From Amanita rubescens (lineage: Eukaryota; Basidiomycota; Agaricomycetes; Agaricales; Amanitaceae): a DNA stretch of 64,000 nt. The stretch spans positions 62,001 through 126,000 of the forward strand of contig WION01000127.1 in the NCBI GenBank assembly GCA_015039365.1. Direction: 5' to 3'. The translations under genes were made by a program, and so were the position numbers. Below the pieces are notes generated by a model, which did not search any database, had not been told where the DNA came from, and saw only the letters and a program-made list of their open reading frames with translations. Positions 32,352 through 44,200 of the stretch are shown one piece after another; positions within the stretch are counted from its first letter, which is position 1; every line of letters begins with the position of its first letter.

Positions 32352-33657
32352 TGTTACATTTGTTCTAGTGTTGTAAAACGGCTCAGCTATAGCCGGCTCA
32401 GAGCATTAGCCGAGCCGATCAGGAGCTGAGCTGGAGCCGAATTTTCAAAGCCAGCTATGGCCGGCTAGAGCCGGCTATAGCTGAGGTCCCAGTAGTAATG
32501 CACAGGTAAACCCCCTGCCTCGAGTAAAGCTCCCCTGCATCATTTAAGCCTGCATTTAGGATGCTTCATTTCGCTTATTACTTGCATTAAGAGGGTTGGG
32601 GGGTGGTGGCTGCATGACTGGAAGTCAGGGTAGGGTCTGGGCACAAGGTGAGTAAAGATTTGATCATATCTCAGCCATTTCTTGACGGATTCCCTTTAAT
32701 ATAGGATCATCTGAAAGCCCTTTCCAAGCATATTCTCGACGTCTTAACCGTTTGGCACCGCGCGCACTCGATCCTGCCTGTTAAGATGATTTGATGGCAA
32801 AGCTGAGTCATATCATATGTTCTTTTCATCATGTCCCCCCCATTTCTCAGCGCTTTTGCTTCAATCTTGGACCATTTAGAAGCGATTTTGGCCCTCTTTC
32901 TCGTCGCATTGACCGCTTGATGCGGCGTGCTTTCGTTCTTTTGCTATTCATCAATCTTTCATTCAAATTGTATTTTACATGCTTCTGGGGTCATATCTCA
33001 CTCATTTATGGTCAGTTTCACTCCAATTATGTCGCATTTAGAAGCATTTTATCAACACATAGGCAACTTAATGCATTGCAAGCACTTTTGGCCAGGATGG
33101 GTAATCACAGTAATGAGACATAATGATACCTAGCCTATTTTATCACAGTCAACTCATAGCTTGAAATTCCAATGGAAATAACTTAAATCTATGTGAATTT
33201 GATAGAATTACATGCAAAACTGGACCTACATGAGGAAAAACCAGTACTGTGTATACAGATTTGTGAATAATGAGACAATGAATTCGACACGCTTCTTGAC
33301 CTCTTACCACGACCATCCCTTTTTCTCGCTCGTTTTTGTGGGCCTCTGGGCCCACTACGGGCTTTGCTTATCAGCGTTTATTGGTCCTTGTGGAAATCCT
33401 GTATGTACTGGTGCCTTTGAGCACCACTTTTGTCCTCTTCATCGACACCATTACACGTGTAGACTTTTGTCCACCTTTCTACGAGTAAGGCTTTGCGCCG
33501 CTCATTATCCCCATCCCTTACGCAGCTACGCTCCCCCGGCTGCTTGCTTCCTACACCCTCTGCTCCCTCCGCACCTTGGTGCATTCAACTACTAGCCTTG
33601 CCCCCTGCCTTGCCTTTGCCGTGAGGCGTTGGCCCTTGAAACACGTTAGGTGATCAG

Positions 33658-34759
33658 ATGTCTGGTCACATGTCACATGACTCCGGCGAGTCCCGCCATG
33701 GACTCCGCATCCTACCGATTAAAACCACCGTTTGCGACATTAGTCTCGGCAAACCCGATTTACCCACTGACTCCAAGTTCGTCATCCTACAGATGATGCT
33801 CGATAACCTCTCGTCGACCTCTGACATACTAGTTACCCTCAACACGCCTTTCCGTCGTCACGCCATTGATGACAGACATGGCAACCCCCGTTACCAAACA
33901 CTCTCCCATCCTGACTGGGTCCGAATCGCCCCGTCTATTAACCTTGCGGTTTCCTCCAAGACCGCTATATGGGTTCACAAATGGTGCCTTGATGGCTGTG
34001 ATGTCACTTGCACCCCAGACTTGCCTGACGTCGAGGTGCTCTACCTCACGTTTGTAGCCAAGTCATGCTTCTCAAAGTCTTGCCTCAAATGCAGGACAAA
34101 CTTGCTTCCCTTCCCCATAGCCGACTTTTACGACTGTGGAAAAATATCCATACCCTTGACGCATGACATAACACTGTCGACGTCATGCGACTGCCTGCCG
34201 AACAAACCGAGAAACTTGAAGAAGGTCCGAGTCCCGGTCCCTTCTCTCCCTGTACCACCGACGACCCCTCCCCTGCCCATCTTGATGATGTTTCCCCTCC
34301 CCGCATTGACGACACCCGTCGTTGATGACAATATCGACACTACCACCACTGCCTCTAAACAATTATCCCGATCGCAAAAGCGAAAGGCGAAGAAAGCTGC
34401 CAAGCTTCAGAACGACCCCTCGGAGCCTCTGGCTCCTACTACCCCTCTACCCCTTCCTCCTTCCCCCCTTCCCAGGACGACCATTGAGACAGTCGACGAG
34501 CTCACCTCCGACCTGTCCTCTAGCACCCTCAAAGCCCCCGTGCTTCCTCTCGAATCAACACTGGTGGTTCTACCCACCATCATCATAATACCCCCTCGGC
34601 ATCAACGGTGTCGATTGCATCAATCTGAGGTCGTCGCACCTCAACTGAAACAACATGTGACTTCGGTCACTTCAGATGTCCCCACCCCCTGCTACCAATG
34701 CCGGCGCTGCTCCAAAGTGCGACGCCGACTATACCTCTTTGGCATTCGTGCCAATTTTG
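33658..34759 (+). CDS. Retroposon ORF, main part, unknown product
   Basis: It begins at ATG 33658 (MSGHMSHDSGESRHG). Together with the 3' part at 37249-37320 it would encode about 391 residues. I do not recognise it. The N-terminal half is globular (DISLGKPDLPTDSKFVILQM, HPDWVRIAPSINLAVS) and has a Cys cluster (CFSKSCLKCRTN, then CDCLPNKP). The middle is Pro-rich and has a basic segment QLSRSQKRKAKKAAK that could bind nucleic acid or act as a nuclear signal. The C-terminal part has CYQCRRCSKVRRR. It has no intron and no in-frame stop, which suggests a fairly young copy. It is interrupted after codon 367 by the DNA element at 34760; the apparent extra codons beyond that belong to the element. 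Confidence 0.65.
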
Positions 34760-37239
34760 CAGTACTTTACACTCCCCCCCCAGTCCGATTAGACTCCGAC
34801 AGACTCCTAGGACTCCTATAGGACTCCTATAGGACTCTGATCACTTTCTGATAAAATGTAAAAAAAGGTAAAATGGTAGGAAACATGTTTGGCTTTGTTT
34901 GTTTATGTTTGTTTATATTAGGCATCTTAACTTGCAAAAGAAATCCAAAATCCTTAAAAATAGGGAACCATGTTTGGTATTGTTTATTTATGTTTACTTA
35001 TATTAGGTATCTTTAACTTGCAGAATAAATTCAAAAAAATACTGAAAAAATGCGGAAAATTCATGTGATCCAGGTTATATAAGAATTATAAAACCAAACA
35101 ATGGCAAACTTGACATATTTGCAAAATACTTTTCAGATGCAAGTGTGATCTTGAAAAATGCACACAAGGTCATGCAAGAATTAGGACACAAATCTGAGCC
35201 AAATTCTAGGTAAATGTAAAGGAATGTATCACCACTCCATGTGACCACCTGCAAAGCCATAGTTGAACCCAACACAATTTGGGTGTGTCTGGCTGGTGAT
35301 GATGAGTCAATGTAGTATGTGTGATCAGTTAGAAAGGGCTGGCAGTGGTGAAAGTCAGTTTCAGTAATGTGACTTGAGTGGCGAGTAGCTGCTGAGGTCA
35401 AGGACATTGGCAACATGCACATGGCAGTGGCTGCTGGAGGTGCAGTGCAGAGTGCCAGTTGAAGTGATGATCTAGTTTTAGTTCCACAATCCCACATGTT
35501 TGTTGCCAGCAACAACCAATGACTCACCACCAATCACCTATGATTGTCAATTTGTCATAGGTATGTAAATATGAGGGATTTGTGATTATGTATGTATTGA
35601 AGTCAAGGGGTGAAAGCAGGTGGAGATGAGTTCTTGGTTATTAGGTGATGGTATGGCACAGTGAGCTGTGGTTGTTAGAAGCATATTAATAATTGTCTGA
35701 CTGTCTGACTATCTGACAGGCACTGACAGATGCTAACACACTAATTGTCTGGTTGTCTGACTATCTAATAGGCACTGACAGATGCTGACACACAGATTAT
35801 CTGACTGTCTGACAGACAGTGTTTCATAAGTTGTCTGACTTGTCTTCAGACTATCTAACCATCTGAGCAGTGAGAGACACTTAAGCATCAGATAACATCA
35901 GACAAGTCTGTGATCAGACTTTTGCTGTGTTAGCTGATGTACTAAGCTTCCACACTAGAAGCATACGGTGGCAAAGTTAACTCAGCAATGGTTAACTCAA
36001 ATACTAAGAGAACAGTGATGATAGAAATTGAACAGAGTGTGGACAATGATAGATAATTTGATGATGAGTAAGTAGAGATACATAAGTGGGTCTGTCACTT
36101 CCAAAACTAATCAGGCATGCATAATGTGGGAGTCAATACTATTAGTAACAGAATGGTGGCTCAGTGACATGTAATAGGCTAGTATCAACTTCAAGTTCCA
36201 ATCACAGTGGCAGTGACATCTGGCACCTGTGACCTGCCACACTGAGTGCCCTACTATGGATCATTATCAGCTACCTCCAATCACAGGTACTATTAGTAAT
36301 TTGAAGTTAAGTACAGTGCCTAGGCCAATATCAGTCAGTCTCACCTTTACTAGTACTATAACTTTACGGTTGTCCATGCTCTGTTCCAGAATTGCCTCAA
36401 ACCTAAGACTATGATATTCTATTGTTTTACCTAATATGTTTGAAGTTTCTCTGACCCCACACCCCCCAGTGGTTCAATTGTCTTATCAACATAACCAGGG
36501 GCCCTTGTACAAAGTCACAAGATGTTTTGGCAACCTATCAATTTTCTGTCCATTATATCTGAAGAATAAATTACAAATATCTTGGGTTTGGCTCTGTTCT
36601 AGAGCATGATTCTTGCACCATCTTGATCACATGATTTTTCCAGATTTTTCAAGATTTTTAGCAGCCTTTCAATTTTTCAACATGAAGTGTTTAAAACAGT
36701 ATTTTGCAAATATCTTGAGTTTGGCATTGTTTGGCATGTTAATTTCCACACTAATCTGATCGCATGATTTTTCCAGATTTTTCAAGATTTTTGGCAGCCA
36801 TTCAATTTTTTAACATGAAGCGTTTAAAACAGTATTTTGCAAATAACTTGAGTTTGGCATTGTTTGGCATGTTCATTTACACACTAATCTGATTACATGA
36901 TTTTTCTGCTTTTTTCACATTTTTTTTTCCAAATTTTCCCACGGTCACACAGTACTCTTGGCAAATGGTAGTATTACAAATGAGACTACAAAGACTACAT
37001 TAAAAAGCACAGAATTGTTGGAGTCCTATAGGAATAGTCCTATTAGAGTCCTATGTCCTATTCGAGTCCGTCGGAAGGCTTCCTATTCATCCGATACCAG
37101 TCCGATTGAAAAATGTAGTGTTAAAAAATTTGTAATGTTAATGTAATCTTATTCGTAATAAATTCCGATGTGACTCCTATAGGACTCCTCAGACTCCGAT
37201 CGGACTCCGATCGGAATAGGGGGGGGACAGTAAAGACCT
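34760..37239. mobile_element. Second G/C-run-ended DNA element (MULE-like)
   Basis: Perfect 9-bp duplication CCAATTTTG (34751-34759, 37240-37248). The left end is CAGTACTTTACACTCCCC; the right end read inward is AGGTCTTTACTGTCCCC. These are the two end types of the element at 8821-11209 in opposite order. ACTCCTATAGGA- and GACTCCGATCGGA-type palindromes lie next to the ends. The 2.48-kb interior has no transposase and carries a thrice-repeated module with TTTTGCAAATA and AGTTTGGC (about 36535-36920), also seen once at about 10855-10875. Confidence 0.82.
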
Positions 37240-37248
37240 CCAATTTTG

Positions 37249-37320
37249 CTTTACTAACTGGCTCATTAGAGCCCGCTTACATAGCGTTCTCTTTTGAGCG
37301 TGTCCCTCGGGACGTTCACT
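37249..37320 (+). CDS. 3' end of the retroposon ORF
   Basis: Joined to 33658-34759 across the 9-bp duplication, the codons continue without change (NFALLTGSLEPAYIAFSFER) to TGA 37318-37320. About 200 bp of untranslated sequence and the A tail follow. This confirms that the DNA element inserted into an existing coding sequence. Confidence 0.65.
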
Positions 37321-38635
37321 GAATAATTTCTCTTTAGGAAGGTTAGCTACAACGAGCGTACGTCTGCCTTCCTTTACCTATTGACCTCCAAGAACTTTTT
37401 CTTTTTACTACACACTTTAACATGCGCGTGAACGCGCATTACCCCATTATGTGACTTGTGTCACAATGCTTACCTGTATTAATTTACCTCTTGCTCAAAT
37501 GAAATCGCCTTTACATTTAAAAAAAAAAAAAAAAAGAGACAATGAATTTGCAGAGCATAAAGTGGTCACTGAGTCGAGACATAGAGTGAAAAGCACTTCT
37601 AAACGGTGCAGGATTGAGGTAAAACCATTGAGAAATGGATGGCATATGATAAAAATAGTTTTGAAGGAAAGAGTGATGAATAGCGAAAGAACGAAAGCGC
37701 GCTGCATCAAGCGGTCAATGCGACGAGAAAGAGGGCCAAAATCGCTTCTAAATAGTCCAAGATTGAAGCAAAAGCACCGAGAAATGGGGGGGATATGATG
37801 AAAAGAACATATGATATGACTCAGCTTTGCCATCAAATCATCTTAACGGGTAGGATCGAGTGCGCGCAGTGCCAAACGGTTAGGACGTCGAGAATATGCT
37901 TGGAAAGGGCTTTCAGATGATCCTATATTGAAGGGAATCCGTCAAGAAATGGCTGAGATATGATCAAATCTTTACTCACTTTGTGCCCAGACCCTACCCT
38001 GACTTCCAGTCATGCAGCCACCACCCCCCAACCCTCTTAATGCAAGTAAAAGCGAAACGAAGCATTCTAAATGCCTAAAAGGCTTGAGGAGGCATTACCT
38101 GGGGGTTGCTTGAAAATCATAGCCAGAGCCGGCTATAGCCAGCTCTGGGAGCTGAGCTGAGCCGAAAAATCGGCTCCGGTGACTAAGCTTAGCCGGAGCC
38201 GAGCCTAGCAGAGCTTTCCCATCACTAAGTTTGTTCATTCACTGATAAGTCAAGCCTATCAGGTACCATAGGTTCCTCAAGGGAGTTCCGGCACTTAAGA
38301 ATGTTCAAAGATTAAGAGTGTTATTGGATAAGTCCTCAAGGGAGCTTAGACGATAACGAGACAGATTTTGACTGTTAAAACTAGACTGAGGTCTAGTCGT
38401 ATATTTGCGTGTCTTATATAGTACAAGGTATATACGCAAATATGATAGGTAAGTTTGCATGTGATAATGAAATGGTTTACATGTGATAATTGACATGCAT
38501 GTGATAAAATGAAATAGCATATGATAAACAATGAACATTCCAGAAGGAATGCATATGCAAATAATGACATAGGAGGGATGACGAAGATGATAAGATAAGA
38601 AAAGATAGGCCATGACATACGTTTGTAACAGATGA

Positions 38636-39225
38636 TCAGGAAGAATGGGCCTTGGATTTGCTGCTTTGCATCCCATACCCTCCAAGTGTCCCAGCACCAG
38701 TCAGGCAATCAGGAATCAGACACCATCAGATGTCAGATTTTTGGCATGTTTTCTGATGCTACTCACCATTGCACAAGTCACTGCAACTGACTTCCAGCAC
38801 TTCCAGTCACTCATAACCACCAGCAACCCCAACTTCCTAAAACTGACCAAACTTGATCATCACCAGACACCCCTCCTAAATTGACTTTGCAGGTGGTCAC
38901 AGTGACATGGACTCATGACAACAAACAGACTTTTTGCATTCACATTTTAGCTTATTCAGTTTGGCATCACTTGCATGTCCTTGATCAAATGGGACATTTT
39001 CAAGATTATTTTCGAACTTTACAATTCCCTCACACTCACATCTGAAAAGGTCTTTTGCAAATATTTCAAGTACTTGGCATTATTTGGTTTTACAATAAGT
39101 CCTATATGACCTGGATCATATGAATTTTCAGGTTTTTATTGCAAGTATAAACATTGCCAAACAACATGCATGCCCGCCTGAAATTTGGAAAGCAGCATGA
39201 AATTGCATATGAGTGTAAAGTACTG
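38636..39225. other. Remnant of a third G/C-type DNA element, right end
   Basis: No ORF supported. The end GAGTGTAAAGTACTG (39211-39225) matches the terminus of the other two DNA elements, and the sequence before it (TTTTGCAAATATTTCAAG about 39055) matches their interior module. The left end was not found; it probably lay to the left of the solo LTR. Confidence 0.55.
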
Positions 39226-39606
39226 GTGATGTCAGTCTATGTACATACTGTAGGATGCAATAGGAATGGCTGGAATGAGTAGGAATCCTGATGGATTAAG
39301 TTTCCATGAAGATGTGACTCAGTTACATGTGTGCCTTCAATACACAGGCATGTGAACATTGAACACCTAGGTGACTAGGTGGTTATGACCAAATACTGAA
39401 AAGGATGATTAGCAGCAATTTTAACTGGTTCCTGCTGTTACAACACAGTATGGACTCCTGCATTATGCATACATGACACATTGGACATGTTAATTTTCTT
39501 TATGCCTACCTTACTTGTTGTCACCCTTATGCTCAATTCATACAGACAAGCTCGTTCCTTTACTATACCATTTCCTTGTTTTACATATGATGCTGTCCTT
39601 ATAGTA
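39226..39606. other. No gene seen
   Basis: AT-rich sequence between two transposon remnants, with nothing recognisable. Confidence 0.4.
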
Positions 39607-39611
39607 CTTAC

Positions 39612-40021
39612 TGACAAAAGGGAAACGCCCAGTAGTGCAGCATCAGGGAGTGAAAGCGATAGCTTACCCGATGAGTCTTGTAGCAGACCACTCAGCTGAG
39701 AAGATGGTGGTAGGAGGTTAAGAGAGCTTATTCCTATTCTATGGTACATGGCAGGTTTATATACTGTCTGTGTCCTAATAGGTAACAACATAGGTAAATA
39801 TATGTAACTACATATGTCATACTCATATATGGTAATATGGAGCTGCGCTGATGTCATGCACAGCTATGGTGTCATATGGTGCCATCCGCAGTAAGGATGA
39901 CACAAGTGTACTAGAACCTTCTACAAGGTTCTATCTATATATATATATATCCTGATCTGCTTAGTAAGCAGATAAGATAAGATATCCTTGTTATATTAGA
40001 TTAGATAAGATAACTTCATCA
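39612..40021. mobile_element. Solo LTR of copia type
   Basis: 410 bp, TGACAAAAGG...AACTTCATCA, with the 5-bp duplication CTTAC (39607-39611, 40022-40026). The start resembles the copia-A LTR (ACGCCCAGTAGTGCAGC versus ACGCCCAGCAGCGCAGC), as do the GATAAGATAAGATA-type runs near the end. Confidence 0.85.
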
Positions 40022-40026
40022 CTTAC

Positions 40027-40345
40027 TCTTGTCTTCATCGTTGTTCACTAATACATACATTCCTTGTGCTCACAAGTATATATACTACCACCTGTACTCT
40101 TAGAGTTGAACCCTAAGTTCAACTTAGCTGTTGATTGTCATCTGGCAATCTAAATCTTACTCTTTAACTCATCAACCACAATTGTCCTCAGATACTACAT
40201 AAGTTAATGACTTAACTTAGTATTGAACTTGCATCTCAATTGACATTCAATGACTTAGACTTGTGATCGTAACTAGAGTTGCTATTGCAACTCAGGTTGA
40301 GATTAATGAGTTTGTAACACCTGCATACTACATCAACAAACAATC
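40027..40345. repeat. Inverted-repeat-rich spacer
   Basis: No ORF. Short perfect stems are frequent: CTTGTG/CACAAG, GTTGAAC/GTTCAAC, GAGTTGC/GCAACTC. It ends with ATCAGAGCAGG, reminiscent of a copia primer region, so it may be the interior edge of another copia relic. Confidence 0.4.
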
Positions 40346-40519
40346 AGAGCAGGAAAAAAGTGGGCCACAGGTGGATGGTGATGATGATATTGGTGGTGAT
40401 GGTGTTGGTATTGATTGGTGCAGATGATGTTTTTAAATGGTTTTGTAGTTATTTAGATTCACTGTTACATATGTAGCATTGTAGTGCAACAGATTTCTGT
40501 TGCCATTGTTACAGTGATG

Positions 40520-40800
40520 ACAAGTGAGCAGGGAGTGAGCAGGACTCCACAGGGACTCCTGTCCAGTCCTTGCAATTTTTACTTACTACTTTTTTACTTT
40601 GAACCAGGAGTGAGCAGGACTCCACAGGGACTCCTGGTCCACTCCTTGTGGGATGACTCCTGGCATTTTTCGCTTTTTTGCAGTCAATGAGGAGTGAACA
40701 GGGAGTGAACAAGGAGTCCACAAGGAGTCCTTGTCCACTCCTGGCATTTTATGTCAATTTATCAGGAGTCTACCGGGAGTCCTGAGGAGTCCTGAGGAGT
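40520..40800. repeat. GGAGTCC/GGACTCC repeat tract
   Basis: Degenerate repeats of GGAGTGAGCAGGACTCC with a period near 80 bp (about 40532 and 40607), then GGAGTCC-rich runs. The tract continues at 48647-48687 after the copia-A insertion and ends GGGGGAGGTAAAG, similar to the G-run DNA-element termini. Confidence 0.6.
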
Positions 40801-40805
40801 CTGGG

Positions 40806-41280
40806 TGACGAAGATACGCCCAGCAGCGCAGCGTCTAAGTGTTAAAGTGAATACTTACTTAGAGTGGAGTGTAGAGTGGCGGTGACGACCTCTAACGATA
40901 ACTCACTATCCTATGGATATAGGATGTGGTGGTAAGAGGAGAAGGAAGGTTCTTTTTTGTACCTACGTACAGGTAGTCTTATATACTACTAGTATCCTAA
41001 TAAGTACAAAGTATAGTAAATAGAGGAAGAGCTGTGCATGACGTATGATATGACGTCTAGCGTAGCTATGACGCGTCTACCGCAGTAATGGGATGACGCA
41101 AGCGACTATAGGATATGTCGAATATCCTATGTATGTATATGTACATGTATATATGAATATACATGTATGTACATCTAATCTGTATATCCTAATCTATAGG
41201 ATAAGATATGATGTATTATCTTATATGAGATAAGATAAGATATACGTTATCTTATATGATTAGATAAGATAACTTTAACA
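40806..41280 (-). repeat. 3' LTR of copia-A
   Basis: 475 bp, TGACGAAGAT...CTTTAACA on the plus strand. It contains nested AT palindromes such as ATGTATATGTACATGTATA near 41130-41175. Confidence 0.92.
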
Positions 41281-44200
41281 CACCCCCTCGCTAAGTTATC
41301 CAGGAATATATGAAATATTTTGTACGAGTCACCGGAATTGTAAGACTTGAAAGTCTTCACGGAAAATCTCTCGTTTCGTGTACAAGTATGGGGATCCAGA
41401 CTATATGCTGCTTTCACCTTAATCCCTTGTATTATATATTTCTTTAATATTCCTATAATGCTTGTTGTATACGTTATACAATATTTATCATTGTTTTGAT
41501 CCTAAAGGTATAGGATATGACTTTGTCGAAAAGCCAATACAATGACGTATATTGTTTGAATCGATTTATCAAAAATCGAGTTTCCTGTCATATTGACAAT
41601 ATCCATTATAAAAGCACCCCCAGGCTTCAAGCCTTACAAAGTGTGTGAAATCATATTTATCGAGAAGGGGCTTGTTCTACTGCCTTCGCTATCTCTGATA
41701 TGATTTATTTACTTTGTTTGATAAAGGATAAGAATATATCCTTAAGTGCTAAATGAATATTTTTGGCAGGTAAACGATAACGTTTAACAACTTGCATAAA
41801 TATCAAGCTATATAAATAGCGAGATATATGACGATGATTCTTTGTGTGAAAAGAATCCTCTGATGGATATGCGAGTGTGTATATGTCGCATTATCAAGTA
41901 AAGACTTGATATGTCTTCCTAAATAAACTATTTAGACGAGTATAGTATCTCTACAAGGGGAGCTTCCTCCCTTGCAAATACTCTTGCTCGTATATGTGAC
42001 GAGTGCAATAATCATTCCTTGTTTCTTTACAAGTTCTGATTATGTACGCTGACTCGTGTGTTCTCCTATTATATCTAAAGGCGTCCAACGCCTTTGTGTG
42101 GTGTAAAGGTGGCTAGCACCTTAATGATAAAGGAGTATATATTCTCTTGCACAGCAATACGAAAATATAATGTGGCGTGTTCACTTGATCGACAAGTCGC
42201 ACGCGTGACAATTTTACTTGTAACAACAAGTGTAATTGTATGTGGTCTAATATAATTGCTCGTCCTTGTAAAGACAAGTATGACGACAAGCGAATTATGT
42301 TTATAGACAGTTGCCCAGATAATTCTTATACATCATGGTTTACATCTCTGTTATATCGATAAAAACTCCTTTTTAAATTTCGATAAAGAGTTCAACCATG
42401 TGTTTTAAAGAATATCTATGTTGTTCAACAGAGCGATGTCCTTGGGCCTTTAAAGGACATATGCTTTCAAAGCATTTGACCCGTCTGTTATAGAACAACG
42501 AATGTTCCCTTCTATAGATATGTGTGTATATCTTGTCTTTTGTAAATGATGATAATCCGTCTGGTATGATGATTTGCATATCATTAAATCCTTTATAATC
42601 ACTTTCGTAAAGGATTGTATTTGGTTGTGATTCCATATATCCCTATTTTGATAGGAACGCACAACACCAGTGGGGAGACGAATCTCCTGATCTTGTAATA
42701 ACAAGATGAACTTCATCATTATCCAATTCCTGAGCATGTGTGACAATTATTAAATACGAGCTTGTATGCGAGCTGTTGTCTCGCGTTGTACAAGTGTACT
42801 CGGTATTTTAATCGTGTAAGTGAATCCAGATACATTTTACTGGATGCTCATACAGATATAATTCCCTACTTGACTTATACGTGGTGGTCATCCACATTTG
42901 TAATATATCTTGGTAATCATTATAAAAGGGTTTTACCATATATGATCAGCAGTGAGAACTGCTATAAATGCCCGGCGCATTTTATCTTAATATAAAGATA
43001 ATTTGCTGGCAGTATTGTGTCTGCCGTACCCGACGATCATTAATGATGTAATCCTTTATTGGACACTGTGTACAAGATGTTTGATCTTGTTTTATATGTA
43101 TGCTATATTTATCGTTACTTGTGTATAGATACAAGATACGATTTACATGACTTTAAAGGTCTACACCCACAGGGATACGACCGTTGTCATGACAAGTTTA
43201 ATTGAGGATCCGAGAATGATCAACATTCCGCATTCACTCATACTTGTATATTTGGGGATTTGCGCAAGGCAGGCGCCACCCCATTATAGCATATAGAATC
43301 TATTTTTGATATAGATTCTTACGACGAAGAGGATTTACTTGTATTGACGACAAGTATAATTATAAGTGTTTGTATAGAAGAACAAACACTTATATAATAT
43401 CTCGTATAAACGAGATTTTAACCTCTAAGTCATTTAAGTGTCAATGACTATCTTTTTGGACGATATATTCAACATGAACACGTCTACTGGGAAGGTATAA
43501 CTGCGACGTTATCCGATATAGGTTTCCTTTTCAGTACAGCCTATATTAATCCTTAAACAAGGATTATTCCTCTGTTACGTGTAGTCCGTTGGCAAGTAAT
43601 GTCCTCTTAACTCTGTTAATTCTTGTTCTACCCTGGTTCTATTTTATCTTTATGCATTATCCAGATGCAATAAGAGTATAGAACTCGAACGGGGAAGTCT
43701 CGTCGAATGATTTTGAATATCCTTTTTGATGTTCAATGTATAATGACAACATTAAACCGAAATTCGTTATTTATAAAGATCCTCCTTATGAGTTGGCCGA
43801 AGCTCATTCATATACGGTATATTTTGGCAATGACAAAATGTCCTTGCTAATACCGCCAGGAAGATCATAACGATATTTCGAAGTCATAGCAGTATTGGGT
43901 CTGCTGTGCCCCTGAATAACCCACAATATATTTATATTGCTACCTATCCAAAGGTTGACCTGTACAAGTTTATTTTCGTAGCAGTATTGGGTCTGCTGTA
44001 TCCCCAAGCGATCCACAATATGTAAATATTGCTAACCAACTTGAAAACCGTCAAAACTTGTGTAAGGAAATTCTCCATTGTTCGGATGAGACCAAGAACT
44101 AGAGTTAATTAAAGAGGGTGTTGGATTATACGCAAGGTGTTCCTATCTTTAGCTTTTGAGGGCTAAGATCTGTGCAAGGAACTAAATGTATTCCAATAAT

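Larger units (their letters stand above)
33285..37535 (+). mobile_element. Poly(A)-tailed retroposon or LINE-like element
   Basis: It is flanked by a perfect 13-bp duplication GAGACAATGAATT (33272-33284, 37536-37548) and ends in 17 A residues (37519-37535), the marks of target-primed reverse transcription. Without the 2.5-kb DNA element inside, it is about 1.77 kb long. It carries one ORF (33658 onward). No reverse transcriptase is visible. It could be an ORF1-only non-autonomous LINE derivative or a retroposed host mRNA. Confidence 0.82.
32366..38227. mobile_element. hAT-like foldback element, enlarged by internal insertions
   Basis: It sits inside the solo LTR with flanking ATTTGTTC (32358-32365) and GTTTGTTC (38229-38236), an 8-bp duplication with one mismatch plus one unassigned base. 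The ends are TAGTGTTGTAAAACGGCTC and, inverted, TAGTGATGGGAAAGCTC, hAT-like. Arms of about 0.6 kb (about 32375-32960 and 37630-38218) are inverted copies of each other and begin with GCTATAGCCGGCT-type palindromes. Without the retroposon it would be about 1.6 kb. No transposase is seen. Confidence 0.75.
32352..38630 (-). mobile_element. Solo LTR of the gypsy-2 family, reverse orientation, split by later insertions
   Basis: The LTR starts TGTTACATTTGTTC at 32352-32365, is interrupted, and resumes at 38229 to its end at 38630. It is flanked by the perfect duplication GATGA (32347-32351, 38631-38635). The uninterrupted length would be about 410 bp. Order and sequence match the reverse complement of the gypsy-2/3 LTRs, including the AGTCTAGTTTTA start-site motif. 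It arose by LTR-LTR recombination of an earlier full element. Confidence 0.88.

Noticed and set aside
33212..33595. 127-codon frame before the retroposon ORF
   Set aside because: It crosses the 13-bp target duplication and the retroposon 5' end, so it is a chance frame.
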